Source: Porphyromonadaceae bacterium UBA7087
GTDB taxonomy: Bacteria; Bacteroidota; Bacteroidia; Bacteroidales; Muribaculaceae
Assembly (NCBI GenBank): GCA_002493515.1
Contig: DKYZ01000125.1
Span: 1 to 30,017, forward strand
Reading direction: 5' to 3'
Length of the DNA: 30,017 nucleotides
Shown here: positions 1-7,695 of the stretch, piece after piece
Numbering within the stretch: the first letter of the stretch is position 1
Layout: every line of letters begins with the position of its first letter
The notes under the pieces: generated by a model
What the model saw: the letters and a program-made list of their open reading frames with translations, nothing else
What the model was told of the DNA's origin: nothing
The model's database searches: none
Program-made: the position numbers and the translations under genes

Positions 1-41
1 GTGTTGAGTCACCATGCAAGGTCTGCAGTTCTAATTTTCTG

Positions 42-72
42 CAAAGCTACAAAAAAACGACGGTATGACAAA
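42..72 (-). promoter_or_regulatory. Leftward promoter for a gene outside the window
   Basis: On the minus strand there is TTTG (69-72), 19 bases, then TAGCTTTG (42-49). This matches the Bacteroidota primary-sigma pattern TTTG / TAnnTTTG with normal spacing. The start point would fall near 35. An ATG at 13-15 reads M-V-T-Q-H up to the window edge and could start the gene, but too little is visible to call it. Promoter match is seen; use is inferred. Confidence 0.55.
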
Positions 73-138
73 TAACGGGGCAATCTATCCCATGCGCCGT
101 AAAATCAGAGTGCGGGCATTTGATAATTCCGCAAAGCG

Positions 139-190
139 AAAATATTCAGGCTGGCGGACAGTATGTTCTGTCTGCCAGCCTGAATATTTT
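139..190 (-). terminator. Hairpin terminator after the DUF362 gene
   Basis: A perfect 17-bp inverted repeat (arms 139-155 and 174-190), extended inside by GACAG/CTGTC (157-161 and 168-172), lies 13 bases after the stop of the gene at 203-1327. The arm ends in a run of T on either strand, so it could work in both directions. It is the strongest hairpin in the first 3 kb. Confidence 0.8.
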
Positions 191-202
191 TTAGACGGAC
201 TG

Positions 203-1327
203 TTATACCGTCACGAGGGTATATTGGCGGGTGCCGATGCCGATTTTCTCGGCGTGCTCCAGACCGGATTGCCAGTCGGTGTCAGGATGAAGTATGTGGA
301 ATTTGTCCTTGCCCTGTAGGTTCTCATGCTCGTGGGAATCATGGAGCTCGTTGTCGGTGGGCAGCACGGGACAGGCGGTCACCATGTCGGCACACGCCTG
401 GTCAAGGGCCACCGGGTCAAAGGAGGCCAGGATACCGAGGTCGGGGACGAATGCCGCGTCGTTGTGGTTCCAGCAGTCGCATTCCGGGCTTACGTTCATG
501 ATGAAGCTGATGTGGAAATTCGGTTTGTCCTTGAGCACGGCCTTGGTGTATTCCGCAATCTTGTAATTCAGGCGCTGCGACGTGTCCCAGTCAGCGAGCA
601 CGGCGGCGTCATGCTGGCAGAGGGCGACACACTGGCCGCATCCCACGCAATGCGAATAGTCGATCACAGCCTTATGCTCGCTGTCGAGGCTGAGGGCCTC
701 GTGGGCGCAGTGGCGCACACAGACGCCGCATCCCACACAATGGTCGCGTCTGATCTTCGGTTTGGATGCTCCATGAAGCTCCAGTTTGCCCGGCACACTG
801 GCTCCCCCCATTCCGAGGTTTTTCAGCGCGCCGCCGAAGCCGGCCTGCTCATGGCCCTTGAAATGGGTCAGGCTTATCACGATGTCGGCATCGGCCAACG
901 CGGCACCGATCTTGGGCGCGGGACAATACTGAGCCCCCTCGATGGGAATCTCCACCTGGTCAGTACCCTTGAGACCGTCGGCTATTATGACGTTACATTG
1001 GGCTGATATGGGATTGAAACCGTTTTCCATCGCGCTCTGGAGGTGGTCTACGGCGTTGGAGCGGCGTCCGGAATAGAGGGTGTTGCAGTCGGTGAGGAAG
1101 GGCTTGCCTCCGAGCGACCGTATCAGCGCGGCTATGCGTGCGGCGAAATTCGGACGTATATAGGCAAGATTTCCAGGCTCGCCGAAATGAATTTTCATCG
1201 CCACGAAATTGTCCTTGAATGGGATGTCGGCGATGCCGGCATGACGGCAGAGCCGTTCAACCTTGTCGAGAAGGTTGGAGTTCGGATTGGTCCGGAGATT
1301 TGTGAAAAATACTTTCGATGGTTCCAT
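203..1327 (-). CDS. DUF362-family protein with two 4Fe-4S clusters
   Basis: A 374-residue protein of the DUF362 type: an N-terminal domain of about 190 residues followed by a bacterial ferredoxin domain. Two complete CxxCxxCxxxC motifs are visible, C197/C200/C203/C207 and C227/C230/C233/C237, each expected to hold a 4Fe-4S cluster. The GGALKNLGMG segment (about 165-174) is typical of DUF362 proteins. No signal peptide is seen, so it is probably cytoplasmic. Family members are often annotated simply as 4Fe-4S binding protein and have no settled reaction; an electron-transfer role is inferred from the clusters. The ATG at 1327 lies 13 bases after the stop of the nuclease-like gene upstream, suggesting cotranscription, and the gene ends at a strong hairpin. 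Nothing links it to the lysine operon, which ends before 3018. Confidence 0.88.
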   Translation of the reverse strand: MEPSKVFFTNLRTNPNSNLLDKVERLCRHAGIADIPFKDNFVAMKIHFGEPGNLAYIRPNFAARIAALIRSLGGKPFLTDCNTLYSGRRSNAVDHLQSAMENGFNPISAQCNVIIADGLKGTDQVEIPIEGAQYCPAPKIGAALADADIVISLTHFKGHEQAGFGGALKNLGMGGASVPGKLELHGASKPKIRRDHCVGCGVCVRHCAHEALSLDSEHKAVIDYSHCVGCGQCVALCQHDAAVLADWDTSQRLNYKIAEYTKAVLKDKPNFHISFIMNVSPECDCWNHNDAAFVPDLGILASFDPVALDQACADMVTACPVLPTDNELHDSHEHENLQGKDKFHILHPDTDWQSGLEHAEKIGIGTRQYTLVTV

Positions 1328-1340
1328 TTTTAATATATGG

Positions 1341-2915
1341 TTATTGTATCAGATATTCGTTGATGGAGCGGGTCTCGGGAGAGAAGTTGACCCCGATTTT
1401 GAAGAGCGTGCGGGGGTCGGCGGCGAACGGGGCCGCGTAGTTCTTGCGCTCGATCTGTTCGAGTGCCTCGCGCGCTGACTTGTCATACTTGAACTCGAAG
1501 ATATAGATGAACCGGTCGGTCTGCACCACGGCGTCGCAGCGTCCGTCGGAAGTGCGGTATTCGGCCCTGACGTAGAATCCCATGAGCATGAGCGCCAGAT
1601 ATATCACGTTGTGGTAGTGGCGTTCGCAGTCGGTCACCATGTCGTATGGATAGCCGGAGAAGAGGGCCGAGAGACGTCTCATGAACGACTCGGGACGTCC
1701 CTGCTCGACGTCACCCACAAACTCCTCGATGTCGAACGCAGTTCGTTCCGTCAGCGGAGGGGTGTAGTATGGCAGGAGGAAGTTGAGGAACGCCTCCTTT
1801 ACCTCTCGGTTGGGATATCCGAGGGTATATCTTCGGAACTTACTGTCGAAGGCCTTTATCGTCAGGTATCCGCTCTGGAAGAGCACCGGTATGGGGTCTG
1901 CGGATATGAGGTCGACGGTCATCATGCGAGGTGCGGCGAGTTTCTCGTCCTCAAGCTCATGTAGGTCCATACGGCTCTCCCTGAGCTTGTCGGCCAGATA
2001 TGTGGGGGTAGCCGTCTCGAACCAGAAGTCGCCGATGTCACTGTTCTTGAGGGCGCAGAGCAGACTGTAAGGATTGTAGACGTCATTGAGACCTGCGCTG
2101 AAATGGTATCCGTCATAGTTGTTCTTCAGTGTCTCGACGGCCTGTTCCTGAGAGACTTCAAGCCTTTCAGACAGAGCGTTGATCCCATGTTGGAAATTAG
2201 TCACAAGTTCCTCCGGGGTAATGCCGCAAATTGTGGAGAAACGGTCGTTGAGTGTTATGTCCTCAAGGTTGTTTAGGTCAGAGAAAATCGAGACCTTGCT
2301 GAACTTGGTGACACCGGTGAGCATTGCGAACTGGATGTCGGCGTCACAGCTCTTCAGCACACCGTAGAAGCCCTTAAGAATGCCACGGTAAGTGTCCTGT
2401 AGCGGCTCGTTCTTGATTGTCGAGATAAGTGGCTTGTCATACTCATCTATGAGTATGGCTACTTTGCGGCCGGTCTCCTCATGAGCCTTGCGAATCAGCC
2501 AGGCGAATCTTATATCGGGAGTCTTGTCTGCCTTGTCTGTCCCGAAAATAGCTTCCCATTTTTCAAGATGAGCCTCAAGAATAAGTATAAGGCTTTCCCG
2601 ATTCTCATAATCCTTTGCGTTGAGGTCGAGGTGAAACACCGGTCTTGACTCCCAGTCGTAGGTAAGCTTGTCAATCGCCAGACCCTTGAAAAGCTCTCGC
2701 TTTCCCTGGAAATAAGCCTCCAATGTGGATATGAGCAGACTCTTCCCGAACCGCCTGGGGCGGCTCAGAAAATAATATTTTCCATTGGTCACGAGTTTAT
2801 GTATGAGCGCGGTTTTGTCCACGTACAACCAGTTCTCGCTCCGTATACTCTCGAAGTTCTGCACTCCGATCGGGTATTTCAAAATCTCATTTGTCTGCGC
2901 CATATCTGTATCCAT
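1341..2915 (-). CDS. AAA-ATPase-like / PD-(D/E)XK nuclease-like protein
   Basis: A 524-residue protein with the two-domain layout common in Bacteroidales: an N-terminal AAA-ATPase-like domain (Pfam AAA-ATPase_like) and a C-terminal PD-(D/E)XK nuclease-like domain (PDDEXK_9). The P-loop reads SRPRRFGKS at about 51-59 and the Walker B reads VAILIDEYD at about 152-160. Near the C terminus D461 and the E-x-K of IFEFKY (E474, K476) fit a PD-(D/E)XK active site, so the nuclease fold looks intact. Bacteroidales genomes often carry many copies; their function is unknown, and defence or mobile-element roles are only guesses. Translation starts at 2915 or at the ATG four codons later (2903). A Bacteroidota-type promoter lies at 2961-2992, overlapping the terminator of the neighbouring operon. 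Confidence 0.88.
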   Translation of the reverse strand: MDTDMAQTNEILKYPIGVQNFESIRSENWLYVDKTALIHKLVTNGKYYFLSRPRRFGKSLLISTLEAYFQGKRELFKGLAIDKLTYDWESRPVFHLDLNAKDYENRESLILILEAHLEKWEAIFGTDKADKTPDIRFAWLIRKAHEETGRKVAILIDEYDKPLISTIKNEPLQDTYRGILKGFYGVLKSCDADIQFAMLTGVTKFSKVSIFSDLNNLEDITLNDRFSTICGITPEELVTNFQHGINALSERLEVSQEQAVETLKNNYDGYHFSAGLNDVYNPYSLLCALKNSDIGDFWFETATPTYLADKLRESRMDLHELEDEKLAAPRMMTVDLISADPIPVLFQSGYLTIKAFDSKFRRYTLGYPNREVKEAFLNFLLPYYTPPLTERTAFDIEEFVGDVEQGRPESFMRRLSALFSGYPYDMVTDCERHYHNVIYLALMLMGFYVRAEYRTSDGRCDAVVQTDRFIYIFEFKYDKSAREALEQIERKNYAAPFAADPRTLFKIGVNFSPETRSINEYLIQ

Positions 2916-2960
2916 TTTTTAATTTATCCACTTACTTGACATCAACACTTCTTCTCTTTG

Positions 2961-2992
2961 CAAAGTTAATAAAAACAATCATTCCCCGCAAT
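2961..2992 (-). promoter_or_regulatory. Promoter of the AAA/PD-(D/E)XK gene
   Basis: Minus strand: ATTG (2989-2992), 20 bases, then TAACTTTG (2961-2968), an exact -7 match with a 3-of-4 -33 match. The leader to the ATG at 2915 would be about 40 bases. The -33 element lies within the loop-side half of the terminator hairpin at 2981-3007, so terminator and promoter share DNA. Confidence 0.6.
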
Positions 2993-3007
2993 GTTATTGC
3001 AGGGAAT
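2981..3007 (-). terminator. Distal terminator of the lysine operon
   Basis: Inverted repeat with outer arms ATTCCC/GGGAAT (2981-2986 and 3002-3007) and inner arms GCAAT/ATTGC (2988-2992 and 2996-3000). Read leftward, the stem is followed by GATTGTTTTTATT, a good T-rich tail. It lies about 70 bases after the etfA stop and works as the second of two hairpins. Confidence 0.7.
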
Positions 3008-3017
3008 GAGATAAGTA

Positions 3018-3058
3018 AAGGACGCCGAGACCGGTTGGAATCCGGCATCGGCGTCCTT
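3018..3058. terminator. First hairpin after etfA
   Basis: A perfect 11-bp stem, AAGGACGCCGA (3018-3028) with TCGGCGTCCTT (3048-3058), and a further CCGG...CCGG pairing inside the loop. It begins 20 bases after the etfA stop. On the plus strand it is followed by GTTTTTG, a better T-tail than on the minus strand (TACTTATC). It probably acts in both directions, with the hairpin at 2981-3007 completing leftward termination. Confidence 0.7.
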
Positions 3059-3077
3059 GTTTTTGGGATATGGATTG

Positions 3078-4070
3078 TCACTTGCTGAGCTTGGCGGTCA
3101 GCAGGGGCACTATCTTGTTGACGTCGCCCACGATGCCGAGGTCGGCAACGCTGAAGATGGGGGCGAACTTGTCTTTGTTGATGGCGATGATGAAGTCGCT
3201 CTCCTCCATTCCGGCGAGATGCTGGATGGCTCCGGAGATACCGAGGGCGAAATAGAGGTCGGGGCGAACGGTCTTGCCGGTCTGGCCCACCTGGCGGGCA
3301 TGGTCGATGATGCCCGCGTCAACCATCGCGCGTGAAGCCGAAACCTCAGCGCCTATGGTGTCGGCAAGCTCACGCAGATGAGTGAAGCCCTCTTTCGAGC
3401 CTACGCCACGGCCGCCGGAGATAAGCACCTTGGCCTCGGTGATGTCGATGAGATTCTTTGTCTCCTTGACAGTCTCCTTCACTCTCACGCGGAATTTCGA
3501 GCGGTCGAAATTGACCTCGACGTTCTCGACCTCCCCTTTCCTGGAAGGATCCTTGGGAGCCATGCGCATCACGCCCGGACGCACGGTAGACATCTGGGGA
3601 CGATGGTCCTTGCAGACGATAGTCGCCATGAGGTTGCCTCCGAAAGCGGGACGGGTCATGAGCAGGTCACGCTCGGGAGAGATCTCGAGAGCCGTGCAGT
3701 CGGCTGTGAGGCCGGTGGATACCCTGGCTGAGAGTCTCGGGCCGAGGTCACGGCCGATTGTGGTGGCTCCGTAGAGCACGATGCTCGGCTTGTAGCGCTC
3801 TATTATGCTGTATACGGCCTGCGCATACGGCTCCGTGGTGTAGGTCTCCAGTTCGGGTGCATCCACCACAAGCACCTTGTCGGCACCGTATTCAATGCAT
3901 TCCTGGGCCTGTCCCTCAAGGTTATGTCCCAGAAGGATTGCCACTACCTTCTCGCCGAGGGCGTCTGCGAGCTCGCGTGCCTTGCCAAGAAGCTCGAAAG
4001 CCACATTCTGCACCTTGCCGTCGCGCTGCTCGGCAAAGACAAACACGTTTTTATATTCGTTCTTATCCAT
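3078..4070 (-). CDS. etfA: Electron transfer flavoprotein, alpha subunit
   Basis: A 330-residue EtfA of normal length. The N-terminal half is the ETF alpha/beta domain. The C-terminal FAD domain is recognisable by ISGGRGVGS, followed by TGKTVRPDLYFALGISGAIQHLAGM and the closing INKDKFAPIFSVADLGIVGD block, all hallmarks of the family. It is the last gene of the lysine operon, 13 bases after etfB, and directly follows the acyl-CoA dehydrogenase plus etfB pair. The three products are expected to form the butyryl-CoA dehydrogenase/Etf complex that reduces crotonyl-CoA with NADH. In anaerobes this complex often bifurcates electrons to ferredoxin; that is inferred from the clustering and was not tested by residue analysis. 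Two hairpins follow the stop. Confidence 0.96.
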   Translation of the reverse strand: MDKNEYKNVFVFAEQRDGKVQNVAFELLGKARELADALGEKVVAILLGHNLEGQAQECIEYGADKVLVVDAPELETYTTEPYAQAVYSIIERYKPSIVLYGATTIGRDLGPRLSARVSTGLTADCTALEISPERDLLMTRPAFGGNLMATIVCKDHRPQMSTVRPGVMRMAPKDPSRKGEVENVEVNFDRSKFRVRVKETVKETKNLIDITEAKVLISGGRGVGSKEGFTHLRELADTIGAEVSASRAMVDAGIIDHARQVGQTGKTVRPDLYFALGISGAIQHLAGMEESDFIIAINKDKFAPIFSVADLGIVGDVNKIVPLLTAKLSK

Positions 4071-4083
4071 TGTTTCAGTCGTC

Positions 4084-4866
4084 TTAGATTATGAACTTCT
4101 CGCGAAGCTTGGCGAGGATGATCTCAACGGCCTCCTCCGGCTCAACCTCATAGAGCTGGCCGGGAGCCTTCATGCCTTTTGCAAACGATTTGGCCACACG
4201 TGTAGGGGAGCCATTAAGTCCGATTGTGTCGGGGTCTACCTCCACGCTGTCGAAGTTCCAGACCTCCACCGGCTTGTCATATGCCTCCACGATGCCTCTC
4301 ACCGACATATAGCGGGGCTTCACGCCCGAGGCGAGGGCCGTCACCAGGCAGGGAGCGTCAACCTCCACGATCTGATAGCCGTCCTCGTCGGCCTTGCGCA
4401 CGGTGAAAGTGTCCTTGCCGTCATATTCGAGCTCCTCGGCATACGTCACCTGCGGAAGGCCGAGATGCTCCGCTATCTGCGGGCCTACCTGCGCCGTGTC
4501 GCCGTCGATTGCCTGGCGTCCGGTGACGATCAGGTCATAGTCGAGCTTGCGCAGCGCGGCAGCGATGGTGCGTGAGGTGGCGAGGGTGTCGGCGCCGCCG
4601 AACTTGCGGTCGCTCAACAGGATCGCGCGGTCAACGCCCATGGCGTATGCCTCGCGCAGTATGGCCTCCGCCTGCGGCGGACCCATTGTGATTACTGTGA
4701 CGTTGGCTCCGAATTTATCCTTCAGTCTGAGGGCGAACTCGAGTCCCCCCTTGTCGTCGGGGTTCATGATGCTCGGCACTCCGTCGCGGATAAGGGTGCC
4801 CTTCACCGGATCAAGCTTGATCTCGGTCGTGTCAGGCACCTGCTTGATACAAACCACTATATTCAT
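4084..4866 (-). CDS. etfB: Electron transfer flavoprotein, beta subunit
   Basis: A 260-residue EtfB of normal size. It starts MNIVVCIKQVPDTTEIK, the typical beginning of Etf beta subunits from anaerobes, and carries the nucleotide-binding segment VTVITMGPPQAEAILREAYAMGVDRAILLSDR and the TGRQAIDGDTAQVGPQIAEHLGLPQVTY block. It pairs with EtfA encoded 13 bases downstream and lies 21 bases after the acyl-CoA dehydrogenase gene. The product carries electrons from NADH toward the dehydrogenase flavin. Whether it is a bifurcating Etf is not settled from reading alone, though linkage to bcd in a fermentative operon favours it. Confidence 0.96.
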   Translation of the reverse strand: MNIVVCIKQVPDTTEIKLDPVKGTLIRDGVPSIMNPDDKGGLEFALRLKDKFGANVTVITMGPPQAEAILREAYAMGVDRAILLSDRKFGGADTLATSRTIAAALRKLDYDLIVTGRQAIDGDTAQVGPQIAEHLGLPQVTYAEELEYDGKDTFTVRKADEDGYQIVEVDAPCLVTALASGVKPRYMSVRGIVEAYDKPVEVWNFDSVEVDPDTIGLNGSPTRVAKSFAKGMKAPGQLYEVEPEEAVEIILAKLREKFII

Positions 4867-4887
4867 GATGTTGTCTTTTGTCTTTTA

Positions 4888-6027
4888 TTATTTAAACAGG
4901 TTTGCGGCGATCACCATACGCTGCACTTCCGACGTGCCTTCGTAGATTTCGGTGATCTTGGCGTCGCGCATCATTCTCTCTACGGGATACTCGCGGGTGT
5001 AGCCGTATCCGCCGTGATACTGCACGGCCTTGGTGGTCATCTCCATCGCGGTCTCGGCTGCGAAGAGCTTGGCCATTGCGGCGTCGGCTGAATAGGGCAC
5101 CTTGCAGTCTTTGCGGAAAGCAGCCTTCCTGACGAGCAGACGGGAGGCGGCGATACGCGTCTCAAGGTCTGCAAGCTGGAACTGCATGTTCTGGAATTTG
5201 GCGAGAGCCTTGCCGAACTGCTTGCGCTCCTTGAGATATTTCACAGTCTCGTCCATCGCGCCCTGGGCGATGCCGAGAGCCTGCGATGCGATTCCGATTC
5301 GGCCGCCGTCAAGGGTCTTCATGGCTATGGCGAAGCCTTTACCCTCCTGGCCGAGCAGGTTCTCTGCCGGCACGATGCAGTTCTCCATGATGAGCTCGCA
5401 GGTGGCGGATCCGCGGATACCCATCTTCTTCTCCTTCTTGCCTACGGAGAAGCCGGGGAAATCCTTCTCCACGATAAACGCGGAGATACCCTTTGTGCCC
5501 TTGCTCTTGTCGGTCATGGCCATTATGATGTAGACGTTGGCGTGGCCGGCGTTGGTGATGAATATCTTCGAGCCGTTGAGCACGTAATGGTCACCCTCGA
5601 GCACGGCTGTGGTCTGCTGTGCGGAGGCGTCGGTGCCGGCATTGGGCTCCGTGAGTCCGAATGCCCCGAGCCATTCGCCGGAGGCGAGGCGGGGAAGGTA
5701 TTTCTCCTTCTGGGCCTGTGTGCCGTTCTCCATGATGGGGGCGATGCAGAGCGAGGTGTGTGCCGACAGGATCACACCTGTTGTGGCGCATACACGCGAG
5801 AGTTCCTCCACAGCCATCGTGTAGAGTATGTTGTTGCCGCCCGCGCCGCCGTATTCCACAGGCACCGGTATGCCCATCAGCCCGAGCTTAGCCATTTTCT
5901 TGACCGTCTCTTCCGGGAAGCGCTCCGTCTCGTCGATCTCGGCGGCGAGAGGCTTCACCTCCTTCTCGGCGAACTCCCTGATCATCTGCAGGAACAGTTC
6001 GTCGGTCGGTGTTAGATTGAAATTCAT
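4888..6027 (-). CDS. bcd: Butyryl-CoA dehydrogenase (short-chain acyl-CoA dehydrogenase)
   Basis: A flavoprotein of 379 residues from the ATG at 6027. The open frame continues upstream for 25 codons, but those overlap the end of hbd and do not look like a dehydrogenase N terminus, while MNFNLTPTDELFLQMIREFAEKEV does. Landmarks are LTEPNAGTDAS (flavin/substrate site), GGRIGIASQALGIAQGA, the CoA-binding KERKQFGKAL segment, QYHGGYGYTREYPVERMMRDAKITEIYEGTSE, and the likely catalytic Glu in IYEGTSEVQ near the C terminus. It reduces crotonyl-CoA to butyryl-CoA with EtfAB, encoded immediately downstream, and takes substrate from both Kal and Crt. Exact acyl chain preference is inferred from the operon. 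Confidence 0.93.
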   Translation of the reverse strand: MNFNLTPTDELFLQMIREFAEKEVKPLAAEIDETERFPEETVKKMAKLGLMGIPVPVEYGGAGGNNILYTMAVEELSRVCATTGVILSAHTSLCIAPIMENGTQAQKEKYLPRLASGEWLGAFGLTEPNAGTDASAQQTTAVLEGDHYVLNGSKIFITNAGHANVYIIMAMTDKSKGTKGISAFIVEKDFPGFSVGKKEKKMGIRGSATCELIMENCIVPAENLLGQEGKGFAIAMKTLDGGRIGIASQALGIAQGAMDETVKYLKERKQFGKALAKFQNMQFQLADLETRIAASRLLVRKAAFRKDCKVPYSADAAMAKLFAAETAMEMTTKAVQYHGGYGYTREYPVERMMRDAKITEIYEGTSEVQRMVIAANLFK

Positions 6028-6052
6028 ATCGTTTCTGATTTTATAGTCCTGA

Positions 6053-6901
6053 TTAATATTTATAGAAGCCCTCGCCGGTCTTGCGGCCGAGAAGGTTTGC
6101 ACGCACCATCTTCCTCAGCAGCGGGTGAGGACGGTATTTGTCTTCGCCGAACTCCGAATGCAGCACCTCCATGATGGCCAGACAGACGTCAAGGCCGATT
6201 AGGTCGCCCAGGGCGAGGGGACCCATGGGATGGTTGGCGCCAAGCTTCATCGCGGAGTCGATGCCCTCCTTTGATGCCACTCCGTCGGCCAGGATGCCGA
6301 TGGCCTCGTTGATCATCGGGATAAGGATGCGGTTTACCACAAACCCCGGAGCCTCGTTGACCTCCACGGGAGTCTTGCCGATCTCCTCGCAGAGCGAGAA
6401 CACGGCCTGGAACACCTCGGCTGATGTCTGCTGCCCCTTGATTACCTCCACAAGCTTCATCACGGGAGCGGGATTGAAGAAGTGCATGCCGATCACCTTG
6501 TCGGCGCGGTTGGTGGCGGCGGCGATACCGGTGATCGAGAGCGACGACGAGTTGGTGGCCAGGATGGTCTCCGGCTTGCAGAGGGAGTCGAGCATCCTGA
6601 AGAGCTCGATCTTGAGGTCCATCTCCTCCACGGCGGCCTCGATGATGAGGTCGGCGTCGGCTATGTCGTTGTAGTCGCAGGTGACTGTGATGTTGGCCAG
6701 CACGGCGTCCATGGCCTCCTGGGCCATCTTGCCCTTCTCCACCAGACGTGCCAGCGATTTCGTAATCTTGCCTACGGCCTTGGCGTTGCTGGCCTCCGAG
6801 CGGCTTTTCATTGTGACCTTTCTGCCGGCCTGCGCGAAGGCCTGCACGATGCCCGAGCCCATTGTGCCGGTGCCGATCACTGCTATTTTCTCTATGTTCA
6901 T
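6053..6901 (-). CDS. hbd: 3-hydroxybutyryl-CoA dehydrogenase
   Basis: A 282-residue enzyme of the short Hbd type. The NAD-binding motif IGTGTMGSGIVQAFAQAG stands at residues 9-26, and the substrate domain has NSSSLSITGIA, IGMHFFNPAPVMKLVEVIKG with the catalytic His in MHFFNP, and PGFVVNRILIPMINEA. The C terminus (GRKTGEGFYKY) is typical. It interconverts acetoacetyl-CoA and 3-hydroxybutyryl-CoA. In this operon the acetoacetyl-CoA would come from AtoDA charging the acetoacetate released by Kce. It sits 10 bases after crt and 25 bases before bcd. The start is the ATG at 6901. Confidence 0.95.
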   Translation of the reverse strand: MNIEKIAVIGTGTMGSGIVQAFAQAGRKVTMKSRSEASNAKAVGKITKSLARLVEKGKMAQEAMDAVLANITVTCDYNDIADADLIIEAAVEEMDLKIELFRMLDSLCKPETILATNSSSLSITGIAAATNRADKVIGMHFFNPAPVMKLVEVIKGQQTSAEVFQAVFSLCEEIGKTPVEVNEAPGFVVNRILIPMINEAIGILADGVASKEGIDSAMKLGANHPMGPLALGDLIGLDVCLAIMEVLHSEFGEDKYRPHPLLRKMVRANLLGRKTGEGFYKY

Positions 6902-6911
6902 TGTCCTGAAA

Positions 6912-7691
6912 TCATTTATTGTTGAAAGCCGGCTTTTTCTTTGAAAGGAAAGCCTGCATACCCTCTTTCTGGTCGGCAGTGGCGAAACACTTCGAGAACG
7001 CCTCGTTCTCAGCCGCCAGCGCGGCGGTCTCGTCCATGTCGTATATCTCGTTGATGCATCTCTTGGCCAGCCCTACGGCTATCGGCGCGTTTGCGGCGAT
7101 GTCGCGTGCGAGGCCGATGGCATAGTCCATCAGCTCCTCCTGCGGTATCACATGGTTGACAAGGCCGATGCGCAGGGCCTCGTCGGCGCGTATCACCCTT
7201 GCCGAACAGATCATCTCCTTGGCATATCCCTGGCCGATGAGCTTGGCGAGGCGGTATGTGCCGGAGAATCCGGGAATGATGCCCAGCTTCACCTCCGGCT
7301 GTCCGAATTTCGCGTTATCCGAGGCGATGCGGATGTCGCAGGCCATTGCCAGCTCGCATCCCCCGCCGAGAGCGAAGCCGTTGACGGCGGCTATCACCGG
7401 CACAGGCAGCTCCTCGATTGCGCGGAACACCTTGGCTCCGTAGCGTCCGAAGTCGAGACCCTCCTCCGCGCCGAATCCGGCCATCTGCGCTATGTCGGCT
7501 CCGGCCACGAACGACTTCGTGCCCTCGCCACGCAGGATCAGCACCCTTGTCTGCTCCGGAAAGTTCGACGTGAAGTGGTCGAGCTCCTCCAGCACATCAC
7601 GGTTGAGCGCGTTGAGAGCCTCCGGACGCGATATCGTCAGCACGCATATGCCGGCCTCCGGCTGCTCTGTCTTCAGAAATCTGTAGTCCAT
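6912..7691 (-). CDS. crt: Enoyl-CoA hydratase / crotonase
   Basis: A 259-residue crotonase-family protein. The oxyanion-hole segments are visible as SFVAGADIAQM (about 62-72) and AAVNGFALGGGCELAMACDIRIAS (about 103-126), with the catalytic Glu in the GCELA and GQPEVKLGIIPGFSGT stretches. It most likely dehydrates 3-hydroxybutyryl-CoA to crotonyl-CoA, in step with hbd 10 bases downstream. The start ATG at 7691 follows the atoA stop by 4 bases, so translation is probably coupled. The crotonase superfamily is broad and the assignment to this substrate rests on the operon. Confidence 0.93.
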   Translation of the reverse strand: MDYRFLKTEQPEAGICVLTISRPEALNALNRDVLEELDHFTSNFPEQTRVLILRGEGTKSFVAGADIAQMAGFGAEEGLDFGRYGAKVFRAIEELPVPVIAAVNGFALGGGCELAMACDIRIASDNAKFGQPEVKLGIIPGFSGTYRLAKLIGQGYAKEMICSARVIRADEALRIGLVNHVIPQEELMDYAIGLARDIAANAPIAVGLAKRCINEIYDMDETAALAAENEAFSKCFATADQKEGMQAFLSKKKPAFNNK

Positions 7692-7695
7692 GGTC

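Noticed and set aside
6028..6102. 25-codon N-terminal extension of the butyryl-CoA dehydrogenase
   Set aside because: It would overlap the end of hbd, and the family starts at the ATG at 6027.
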